Assembly (NCBI RefSeq): GCF_026213295.1 | Contig: NC_079425.1 | Span: 11,940,694 to 12,004,693 of the forward strand | Direction of reading: 5' to 3' | Length of the DNA stretch: 64,000 nucleotides | DNA from: Gadus chalcogrammus | Lineage: Eukaryota > Chordata > Actinopteri > Gadiformes > Gadidae | In this document: piece by piece, positions 54,006 through 64,000 of the stretch | How the letters are laid out: every line of letters begins with the position of its first letter | Numbering within the stretch: position 1 is the first letter of the stretch | Made by a program: the position numbers and the translations under genes | The notes under the pieces: model-generated | Told to the model about the DNA's origin: nothing | Seen by the model: only the letters and a program-made list of their open reading frames with translations | Databases searched by the model: none

Positions 54006-55109
54006 TCATCCACGCCTGTCCTGTGCGTCTTCCTCAAATGCGTCGTTGACGTAGCGGTGCTGATGTTCCTGTGGCTCGGGGGTTTGTGGGCCGGTCAGTG
54101 GCACCTCATACAGGGGCTCCCCTCCGGACACCGTGATCACAGTGACATCTGGTGGCGGATACGAGTAGGTGTTGCTGACCTCGTTCTTTTCGTCCACATT
54201 TTCGACCCCAAGAGCCTTGAGGATGTCGCACTTGCACATGGGGCAGGTCCTTTTCTCCAGGAGCCAGGGTTCGATGCACGCCTTGTGGAAGATGTGACCG
54301 CACGTCAGAACAGTGATCACGTCCCCCGCCTTGTAGGATTCGATGCACACAGCGCACGTCTGAGCGTCCAACCCCGTCTCCGGGTCGCCCCTTTTGACCG
54401 TGCGCACCACCAGCTGCTTGATGGCCTTCTTGGCGTCCTTCTTAAGCCTGTCATCGGAGCGCCTCTGCATCCGCAGGTTGACGAGCCGATGGGCAGAAAC
54501 AAACACAAAATAGCCAATGGACGCCGCTGTCACGATAAAGAAGGCGATGGACAGGAAGTAGAGCCAGTAGGTGTCCATCCAGGGGCCGTGAGGATTACCC
54601 AAGTCAATAACCATTTCTATAGGGATTCCCATATTGACCAGTTTGGTGATCTCCAGCCCTATCCCATTTCCGATCATGATGGCCACCATCCCAGGGGCGT
54701 CTGGGTGGGACATGTGCATGGTTTCGTTCCTGGTCCCCTCCACGTTGTACACCACAATGGCAGCAGCCCCTTCTGCCTGGGCCCCTTTTATCTTTTCGCT
54801 GAAAGTGCAGTTGCCCCTCTTGACGAGGGCTATCCAGGGGGGTATGCTGTTGTTGCGGCTGTAGATAGGGAGCCCAACGCAGCCTGTTGGGTCTTGAATA
54901 GGCATCATCAGACGTCCGGAAGCCCCCTCCAGGGGGGAGTTGCGGCCATACACACCACACTCACAGTAACGCTTTATGGTCAAATTGGTTTGGATGTCCA
55001 GGTAGCTTATTTCCAACAAGGCCGACCAAAACACGAACGCCGAGGAAGCCTGAACAAGTCCGGACGACAACACCAGGAAGAGCACACATTGCCCTACCTT
55101 TAGATCCAT
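54006..55109 (-). CDS. Intronless PA-TM-RING E3 ubiquitin ligase, GRAIL/RNF128-like
   Basis: Membrane-anchored RING-H2 ubiquitin ligase of the GRAIL (RNF128/RNF133/RNF148/RNF149/RNF150) family. These act on endosomes and ER, capturing targets with a lumenal PA domain and ubiquitinating with a cytosolic RING. The 367 residues show a signal peptide (1-24), a PA domain (about 50-170, with GVYGRNSPLEG, WIALVKRGNCTF, GTRNETMHMSHP and MVAIMIGN), a transmembrane helix (about 183-205), a basic linker (DDRLKKDAKKAIKQL) and a RING-H2 (C252, C255, C270, H272, H275, C278, C289, C292) followed by CDILKALGVE. All eight zinc ligands are present and the frame is intact. The ATG sits in TTGCCATGG. A single exon contrasts with multi-exon RNF128 and suggests a retrogene; mammalian RNF133 and RNF148 are also intronless. 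The closest match by eye is RNF128; the exact orthologue is not settled. Confidence 0.92.
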   Translation of the reverse strand: MDLKVGQCVLFLVLSSGLVQASSAFVFWSALLEISYLDIQTNLTIKRYCECGVYGRNSPLEGASGRLMMPIQDPTGCVGLPIYSRNNSIPPWIALVKRGNCTFSEKIKGAQAEGAAAIVVYNVEGTRNETMHMSHPDAPGMVAIMIGNGIGLEITKLVNMGIPIEMVIDLGNPHGPWMDTYWLYFLSIAFFIVTAASIGYFVFVSAHRLVNLRMQRRSDDRLKKDAKKAIKQLVVRTVKRGDPETGLDAQTCAVCIESYKAGDVITVLTCGHIFHKACIEPWLLEKRTCPMCKCDILKALGVENVDEKNEVSNTYSYPPPDVTVITVSGGEPLYEVPLTGPQTPEPQEHQHRYVNDAFEEDAQDRRG

Positions 55110-56140
55110 GGCAACGCTTTTCTCTCAACAAAAAAACATGAAACGCTTTCCGTAAAGGGAGTAACTTTAAATACTTGTTTCAGAGTTGTCCAGTTTTTAT
55201 GTTCCAGTTGTTGTTGTCATTTGATCGACGGCGATCGGGATAGTGCTAGCGTTTCACCCAACCTGCTCTCGATGGTAATCTGATATGAGCCTCTTGTAAC
55301 ATAACACTGCTCTGCGTCAGCCACTCACCTCTCGTTATCTGCCTGGACCTTGAACAGTGAGCACTCCTCTCACAGTGCAAGTCACTGGCACTTAACAAGT
55401 TGAAGTTCCGAACTGTTTTGAAAGCCAAACGAACGCAAGCCAATAAGAAAGGGGAATGACGATAACTGAATGATAAGGCATATATGTACAGGACAAAGTC
55501 ATAAAGACAAGGAACTTGTGTTATAAGGGGCTGTTGACTTTTCCATTCGTCATGCTCACGGGGAGAAATCTGTGAGGCTGAATTTCTTGTTAAGCTTGTT
55601 CCTCTTCTCCCTGAAATGTGAGCTCATGTTGTTGAGTTTGAGCAAGATGGGAAGCTTGTTCTACCAGCCAGGCAGCTCTTTAATCTTAGAAAGGAGAAGT
55701 TTATCTTTTCTATCAGAATGGAGAAGTGTCTCCAATCTCCATTCTGAACTTTTCATGACATCCAAATGAATGCAAACACGGGTGACCACAAGGTGGCCAG
55801 TAAATACATGAGACAATGGAACCTAGATTTTGCATGTGCTTTACAGACTAATGTTAGTTGAATAGGTCATGGGTTGTATTATTTTGCAAAACAATGTAAG
55901 GAAATAATGAGCTCTCCAAGCCTCATAGCTACGAGGAACATCTGAGACGGTACAGGATTCTGCCACCCATAGGCATTTTTTTCAACAGAGGAACATTTCA
56001 ATTTCTTCCTCCCTCAACCAACCTCCCTTCAGCTCCCTCTCACTCTCTTTCTCTATCTCTCTCTCTCTGTCTCTTTCTCACTCTCTTGCTCTGTACCTCT
56101 CCAAGACTTGCACGTGTGAACACACACTCATCAATGTAAA
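55110..56140. other. Upstream flank of the GRAIL-like gene
   Basis: Presumed 5' UTR and promoter side of the minus-strand gene. No TATA box is clear. A short CT-rich patch lies at 56030-56095. Confidence 0.4.
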
Positions 56141-57241
56141 CATTAAAGGTCCCATGGCATGCTACTTTATGGATGCTTATATATAGGTGTTTGTGGGCCC
56201 TTAATACAGTATTTGAAGACGTTCAAGAAATTCAGCATTGGTGCAGAATTACAGCCACTGCAAGCCAGTCCCACAATGAGCTTTCCACAAACGTGCTGTT
56301 TTTTTAGAAGCGGGTAAAGGTAGAGGGCAGAGGTGTGGCTCTGTGCAGCTTGTGGCCACAGTACCATGCGCTAGTGTTTAGATTGGATGTATAGTAATTG
56401 CTCGGATTCATTCATTCATCATCCGGAGGCGCACACAGCTTTCGGCCGTGTCCTGTAAATAAACACGCTGGGTGCTCCGGCAGGAGTCCTGGAGATCTAT
56501 ATCAAAGCTGCCGAGGCACCACCGCCACGGAAGTGACGGCAGCGGGCAGCGCCGAAGCGGTTGTGCCTCGCGGTGGTGGTGCCTTGGTAGCGAGCAGCGG
56601 GCAGCACGGAGGCACCTACGCCCCGCAGCCGTGGTGCCTCGCGGCGGTGGAAAGATTCCAAATCGGCGTGCCTGAGCTTTGTTTTTTCAAGGAAGAGCAG
56701 GATAGCCAGTGCTCGTTTTACACCTAACACCATTTCTAGCTACTGGGGGACTATAGGCAGGATAAGGGAACTCATATTACTGTCAGAAAACTTCATAATG
56801 TTGAACAAAAACACCTTCATGGGCGGCTAGGCAAAGGATCAATAAATAACAATGCATCTTGCCAAAGGGCTATTTTCTTTCTTACAATTATCGATCATAA
56901 ATATTTAACAATACTAAACAAGTTAGATTAAAAAAAGGAAATTAAATTCAAAGTCTTCAAATTGCAGCATGGACATGATTAATTGGTAAATACTGGCATC
57001 TGCTGGCAGCATTCAAGGTGGTTTAAACAGTATGCATTGCTTGCAAGCTGCGAAACAATCACAGCCAACACTTTGAAAATATCATGGAATTTTATCATAA
57101 CTTAAAAGCAATTTCTAATAATAATAATGATTAGAATATTTTTTATTATTAAAGAGAAATATTAAAGAGCCATTGTAAAACATGCTGTTCCAACAACACT
57201 TTGTCGCTGCTGTTAAATTTAGGTGACATGGGACTTTAATG
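56141..57241. mobile_element. 1.1 kb foldback/MITE-like element with CATTAAAGGTCCCATG ends
   Basis: The left end CATTAAAGGTCCCATGGCA (56141) and the right end, whose complement reads CATTAAAGTCCCATGTCACC (ending 57241), form imperfect terminal inverted repeats. The interior has a GC-rich block (about 56505-56655) with GAGGCACCACCGCC and its near-complement GGTGGTGGTGCC, then an AT-rich half. There is no transposase frame. The CCCATG(A/G)CAT termini recall a repeat common in teleost genomes, but the family is not named here. Confidence 0.6.
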
Positions 57242-57344
57242 TACAAAAACATGTCTGAACAATTATGCTACCACATGATCCAAACGTTCACTGAGACAGG
57301 GACCGGGGTTGCATATGGTGAGACCTGCCACCCTAAAATAAAAA

Positions 57345-57975
57345 ATAAGAGAACCACCTCCAGCTCAACATCGGCAAGACCAAGGAGCTGGTGGTGGACT
57401 TCCGATGGAGCAGGAAGCCCACCAACCCCCATTACCATCCAAGGGGTTGAAATAGGGGCGGTGGACGCGTAAAAGTTCCTTGGAGTGCGCATTAACAATA
57501 AGCTGGACTGGACAGACAACACAGAGGCCCTCTATAGGAAGAGTCAGAGCAGACTCTTCTTCCTGAGGAGGCTCAGGTCATTTGACGTGAGTGGCAGGCT
57601 CCTAAATATGTTCTATCAGTCTGTGGTAGCCAGCACACTGTTCTTTGCTGAGGCGTGCTGGGGAGGAGGCCTCAAGGCTGGGGAGTCCAACAAACTCAAC
57701 AGCTGAGGAAGGCTAGCTCTATTGTGGGACTAGAACTGGACAGTCTGGAGGTAGTTGTGGAGAGGATGAGGGACAAATTCAAGTCCATTTTGGGTAACCC
57801 CTACCATCCCCTCTATGTTGAGCTGGCCAGATGGGCAGCACCTTTAGCCACAGATTAATTTCCCCCAGGGGCAAGACAGAGCTCTTCAAGTGCTCCTTTG
57901 TGCTAGCAGCCTTCAGGCTGTGTGTATGTGTCTGCATATGCATGTCTGTCTTTTTTGTATGAGTGTGTATATGTG
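57345..57975 (+). mobile_element. LINE (non-LTR retrotransposon) 3' fragment, broken reverse-transcriptase C-terminus
   Basis: Translated pieces in three frames match the C-terminal part of fish LINE ORF2: NHLQLNIGKTKELVVDFRWS (about 57351-57410), ITIQGVEIGAVDA then a stop at 57470, KFLGVRINNKLDWTDNTEAL, YRKSQSRLFFLRRLRSFDVS, VVASTLFFAEACWGGG, and SIVGLELDSLEVV then NPYHPLYVELARW. At least one in-frame stop and two frameshifts make it non-functional. The family is L2/CR1-like by eye. The element is severely 5'-truncated, as usual for LINE insertions. It is interrupted by the Tc1-like element at 57976. Confidence 0.8.
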
Positions 57976-58190
57976 CAGTCAGGTCCATTAATATTGGGAC
58001 ATCGACACAATTCTAATCTTTTTGGCTCTATACACCACCACAATGGATTTGAAATTAAACAAAGTGCTTTAACTGCAGACTTTCAGCTTTAATTTGAGGG
58101 TCTTTACATCCAAATCAGGTGAACAGTGTAGGAATTACAACAGTTTGTATATGTGCCTCCCACTTTTTAAGGGACCAAAAGTAATAGGAC
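57976..58190 (+). repeat. Left terminal inverted repeat of the Tc1-like element
   Basis: Pairs with 59404-59624 in inverse orientation with only scattered mismatches and small indels. The outermost 60-odd bases are nearly identical. Confidence 0.9.
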
Positions 58191-58327
58191 AATTGGCTGC
58201 TCAGCTGTTCCATGGCTTGGTGTGTGTTATTCCATCATTATCCCATTTACAAGGAGCAGATAAAAGGTCTAGAGTTCATTTCAAGTGTGCTATTTGCATT
58301 TGGAATCTGTTGCTGTCAACTCTCAAT

Positions 58328-59371
58328 ATGAGATCCAAAGAGCCGTCACTATCAGTGAAGCAAGCCATCATTAGGCTGAAAAATCAAAACAAACCCATCA
58401 GAGAGATAGGAAAAACATTAGGTGTGGCCAAATCAACTGTTTGGAACATTTTTAAAACGAAAGAGCGCACCGGTGAGCTCAGCAACCCCAAAAGACCAAG
58501 AAGACCACGGAAAACATCTGTGGTGGATGACCGAAGAATTCTTTCCCTGGTGAAGAAAACACCCTTCACAACAGTTGGCCCGATCAAGAACACTCTCCAG
58601 GAGGTAGCTGTATGTGTGTCAGAGTCAACAATCAAGAGAAGACTTCACCAGAGTGAATACAGAGGGTTCACCACAACATGTAAACCATTGGTGAGCCTCA
58701 AAAACAGGAAGGCCAGATGAGAGTTCGCCAAACAATATCTAAAAAGGCCTTCACAGTTCTGGAACCACATCCTATGTACAGATGAGACAAAGATCTACTA
58801 CTTGTACCAGAGTGATGGGAAGAGAAGAGTATGGAGAAGGAAAGGAAATGCTCATGATCCAAAGTATACCACCTCATCATCAGTGGAGCATGGTGGTGTT
58901 AGTGTCATGGCGTGGGCATCATGTATGCCAATGGAACTGGTTCCCTTGTATTTATTGATGATGTGACTGCTGACGAAAGCAGCAGGATGAATTCTGAAGT
59001 GTTTCGGGCAATATTATCTGCTCATATTCAGCCAAATGTTTCAGAACTCATAGGACGGCATTTCACAGTGCAGATGGACAATGACCCGAAGCATACTGCG
59101 AAAAGCAACCAAAGAGTTTTTTAAGGCAAAGAAGTGAAATGTTATGCAATGGCAAAGTCAATCACCTGACCTGAATCCGATTGAGCATGCATTTCACTTG
59201 CTGAAGACCAAACTGAAGGGAAAATGCCCCAAGAACAAGCAGGAACTGAATACAGTTGCAGTAGAGGCCTGGCAGAGCATCGCCAGGAATGAAAACCAGC
59301 GTCTGGTGATGTCTATGCGTTCCAGACTTCAGGCTGTAATTGACTGCAAAGGATTTGCGACCAAGTATTAA
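58328..59371 (+). pseudogene. Tc1-like transposase pseudogene (DD34E)
   Basis: The remnant starts at ATG 58328 with a paired-type helix-turn-helix (SVKQAIIRLKNQNKPIREIG, then VAKSTVWNIF) and a GRPR/AT-hook-like RRPRRPRKT. An in-frame TGA at 58718-58720 stops it after 130 codons. Downstream homology continues through CTDET (first Asp), shifts frame near 58908-58925, continues through VQMDNDPKHTAK (second Asp), shifts again in the T-run near 59117-59123, and ends with SPDLNPIEHAFHLLK (Glu) to TAA 59369-59371. Spacing between the second Asp and the Glu is 34, so DD34E. At least one nonsense mutation and two frameshifts mean it cannot make transposase. Confidence 0.92.
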
Positions 59372-59403
59372 AAAGTGAAAGTTTGAGTTATGATTGTTAA
59401 TTA

Positions 59404-59624
59404 GTCCCATTACTTTTGGTCCCTTAAAAAGTGGGAGGCACATATACAAACTGTTGTTATTCCTACACCGTTCACCTGATTTGGATGTTAATATCTTCAA
59501 ATTAAAGCTGAAAGTCTGTAGTTAAAGCACATCTTGTTCGCCTCATTTCAAATCCATTGTGATGGTGTATAGAGCCAAAAAGATTAGAATTGTGTCGATG
59601 TCCCAATATTAATGGACCTGACTG
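59404..59624 (-). repeat. Right terminal inverted repeat of the Tc1-like element
   Basis: Inverse copy of 57976-58190. It begins GTCCCATTACTTTTGGTCCC and ends GGACCTGACTG next to TA. Confidence 0.9.
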
Positions 59625-59740
59625 TATGTATATATAATGTGTATATATATGAATGTATGTAGTATGTGTGTGTTTATGTGTATGTGTATATATAGATATA
59701 TTATATATACATACGTGTATATATGTACGTGCAGTTGGTA

Positions 59741-59876
<136 letters not shown>

Positions 59877-59879
59877 CTT

Positions 59880-60256
59880 GATCACTGGACTACTTTTTCT
59901 CTTTGTTTACAATGAATCTTGATAAACATTGCATTTGCACTTTATAATTTACACTTTATGCTTTACACTTTTATAATTTATAATTTATACTGTTTATACC
60001 GTCTATTTTGTTTGCCCTATTTGTTGTAGTTTGTTCTGTTTGTCGTGTCTTCTCCTTACTTTTAGCATTTCGTTTAGCATTTTCCCTTAGCATATACTTT
60101 TGTTTGTATTAGTACTTTGTATTCTTATTGTATTGTATTTCTTTTTTTTCCACAGGAATATTGTATTCCTGTGTTTTCCCACTGCTGCTGGGCTATTGCA
60201 ACAAAGCAATTTCTACGGGGCATTGATAAATTTGCATCGTATCTTATCGTATAATG
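59880..60256 (+). mobile_element. Probable remainder of the LINE 3' tail beyond the Tc1 insertion
   Basis: AT-rich sequence ending in CTGCTGGGCTATTGCAACAA, AGCAATTTCTACGGGGCATT, then GATAAATTTGCATCGTATCTTATCG. This resembles the 3' end of fish LINEs of this type (a GCAATTTCCCC-like motif followed by short ATCT-type terminal repeats). Assignment rests on recall of that tail structure. The intervening (GT)n may be part of it or a later expansion. Confidence 0.5.
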
Positions 60257-62354
60257 TCTAGCCACCCTAGCTGGCACCCGAGTGATTGGGAGACTAACTG
60301 ATTATTTATTTGTTCCTTTTATTGATCTTTATTCTCTTCTTATCAATATAATAGGCCAAGTTAACAATTAACAAACACTAACTAAGACAATTAATATTTA
60401 ATATTTATATTTAATATTGAAAGTCTTATTATTTTAGAAAATGTTGACATTCATTGTCTACAATGTGACTGTATTTAGGCACTTAATTCCTCCAACCTAC
60501 TCTAGAGTTGGGAATATAACTGCACTCTCTGTGAATTTATTTTCAACTAGTAATTTTCAGTACCAATTCTATTCTGGTTGGGTGATTAATAGCATATCAA
60601 TATATTATTGAATAATAAACATTAATGGAAACTGTATGAGCAAAGACAATGAAGAAAAAATCCCACACCCCTTTTCCTACCCAATATATATAATCTACAC
60701 ATGGAGGCGCTGTTCAGCAACGTATGATTAGACATGAACAAGACCAGTATGCCTCTCATATAATCAGTGTCTAAATAAATCATACAGATTTAGAAATGAT
60801 ACAAAGCTTCACTTACGTACTCACTAGAGGAGGTTATCGGTCTATAACGACTTCTAACGTGCACTCCAGATCTTCACCCACTGTAAGCAACATCCACCTG
60901 GAACATCAGCATGAGCATGCCTTGCTGAAGAACACCGCAGCAATTGCCATAGAGCTGGAGAACAACTCTACAATAATACCCAAAATAATTCTGCTTTGGG
61001 TCAGATCGGCCTTTAAATTATGCACTTAAACAGCCGCAAAACCCAAGTTGTTGGTCAAATGACGATAACCTATAACATCATATTTCCAGCCAATAATATC
61101 CAGATGTAAATAAACACATCAGGCTGGGATTTTACAACAAGATGTTCATTTGTATCAAAGTACTAGGCCTACTTTTATTATTTTCACATTTTCCTTCCAG
61201 ACGAGACACAACAAAACCCAACAATGTGGCAGCCTGCTCCTTAGTCCTATACACCCAGTATATTACCAAACCCTGTTCATTCTGCTATCATCATGCATAG
61301 GCTATTCACCACAGTGAGTGTGTGCCCCCATTTCAAACTAGAATTTGCCATAGAGCCTGTTATAAAACACGCATACACACGCACGAAAACACAAACATCC
61401 AATGCCAATCAAACCTTGAAACATCATGACACCATAGTAACTTTTGTTTATATTCAGATGCCTTTTTAAGACGTTGGCCTAAGACTTTTGGTTTATAAGT
61501 CAAGAACTTTACCGCTGCAGACAACTACCAATATTTATGAAGATATCTTACCTTTTTTGCTTTCATTGTCTCATCGAAGGCCTACTGATGATATTGTTCG
61601 TGTAGGGGCACCAGGGCGCTTAAAGATGCTCTTCCATTTGGGGGTTTTAGTGAGAGCATTAGAACAACATGAGTTGGTGAACTCGACGGTAGGGCATGCC
61701 CAAACATATTTCGCACAACGACCCCCGCAACCACCACCGCAACCAAGCCACCACCACTAAAATCTCGATTCGCTGAAAAATATCACGATTAACAAAGTTG
61801 AAATATATGGCAACTGTTGTGGTTAAGGTTCGAATTTATATTTGCGTCATTCGTTTTGCCTCAATAACATTAAACAATTAGGTAAATATAATTAGGCCTA
61901 GGCCAATGGCCTTTTACCGAATTGTTTTGAAAAGGTTATAAGGCTAGGTCTACTTTATAATTCAAGAAAAACGCTTGAGAGACTATGAAGGCCCATTCAT
62001 TGTTTCAAACATCCATGTTTATAATCCTCCCATCCTGTGATTTCATGCATTTGAACCCATTACCTAACAGGCCTCCCACACCACCCCAGGCTGAAAGTCT
62101 TTCCAAGTCGAGTGGAATGAGTGAATCTCGTGATCCCCCATTCTGGGCATGGCAGTCCTTACAAGATGCTTTCTATCCCCCTATTTATTCCTTTCTTTAC
62201 TTTGTAGTGTAGTGTCATGATCGATGCAGTGTATACACGGAATTGAATTGCATAGGTCTACCCAGAAAACAGAACAATATTTGGAAGGCATATTACTTCT
62301 GATTAATTAGGCTACTCTCATTTAATACTTGTCACATTTTGTACTCAAAAGACA
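60257..62354. other. Intergenic and presumed slc24a5 upstream region
   Basis: AT-rich, no large simple repeats. A small open frame at 60796-61029 has no family I recognise. The slc24a5 promoter should lie in the last few hundred bases, but I cannot point to a specific element. Confidence 0.45.
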
Positions 62355-63985
<1,631 letters not shown>

Positions 63986-64000
63986 GTGAGGCACTCATAA

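Larger units (their letters stand above)
57976..59624 (+). mobile_element. Tc1/mariner transposon, Tc1-like, decayed but with both terminal inverted repeats
   Basis: Long terminal inverted repeats run from CAGTCAGGTCCATTAATATT (57976) and its complement ending at 59624. The arms extend about 215-220 bp (57976-58190 and 59404-59624) and include GGCTCTATACACCACCACAA and CACTTTTTAAGGGACCAAAA, the IR/DR style of fish Tc1 elements. The right end abuts TA (59625-59626), the expected target duplication. The left flank reads TG, a probable mutated TA. The body is a Tc1 transposase with frame breaks. It lies inside a LINE fragment. Confidence 0.93.

Noticed and set aside
54057..55103. 348-residue + strand open frame opposite the GRAIL-like gene
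   Set aside because: Antisense shadow. The minus frame has signal peptide, PA domain, TM and a full RING.
58094..58327. Longer transposase start upstream at 58094
   Set aside because: The upstream codons fall in the terminal inverted repeat. The family protein starts at the MRSKE methionine at 58328.
60796..61029. 77-residue frame containing HEHALLKNTAAIAIELENNS
   Set aside because: It looks slightly protein-like but matches no family I know, has no clear splice partner, and length alone is not significant in AT-rich DNA.

Overview
This is a 64 kb piece of a teleost fish nuclear genome. Evidence: spliced vertebrate genes with GT-AG introns, Tc1-like and LINE fragments typical of fish, many MITE-like foldbacks, and an extreme load of (AC)n/(GT)n and (CT)n microsatellites (about 25 dinucleotide tracts of 50 bp or more) plus long poly-C/poly-G runs. 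Such microsatellite density is known from codfishes (Gadiformes), so a gadiform is my guess. The sequence alone does not prove the species.

Layout: 1-18.4 kb is non-coding, with microsatellites, a 12-13 copy CT/CCCCGGC minisatellite and candidate 5' non-coding exons or regulatory DNA. From 18,414 to 30,979 (+) lies a complete semaphorin-6D gene (sema6d), which I resolved into 19 coding exons encoding 1,111 residues: signal peptide, sema domain, PSI, stalk, one transmembrane helix and a long proline-rich tail. Its 3' UTR probably runs to an AATAAA at 33,632. From 33.7 to 54 kb the window is intergenic and rich in repeats: two minisatellites, a roughly 0.77 kb imperfect palindrome, three adjacent MITE-like elements and one further MITE. 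A single-exon PA-TM-RING ubiquitin ligase of the GRAIL/RNF128 family lies at 54,006-55,109 (-). A 1.1 kb foldback element, a LINE fragment and a decayed Tc1 transposon inserted into that LINE follow (56.1-60.3 kb). The first five coding exons of slc24a5, a K+-dependent Na+/Ca2+ exchanger of pigment cells, occupy 62,355-63,985 (+) and the gene runs off the right edge.

The order sema6d - slc24a5 in the same orientation matches the human SEMA6D - SLC24A5 neighbourhood on 15q21. The intronless RING gene between them is not part of that human arrangement as I know it and looks like a retrogene. The three genes do not form a functional unit; they share only conserved or acquired linkage.

The most interesting pattern is the orientation of dinucleotide repeats next to splice sites. 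Near donors they are always (AC)n on the sense strand, near acceptors always (GT)n, and several of those acceptors have little or no polypyrimidine tract. This fits the idea of introns whose ends are bridged by AC:GU pairing, or of UG-repeat-dependent splice-site recognition.
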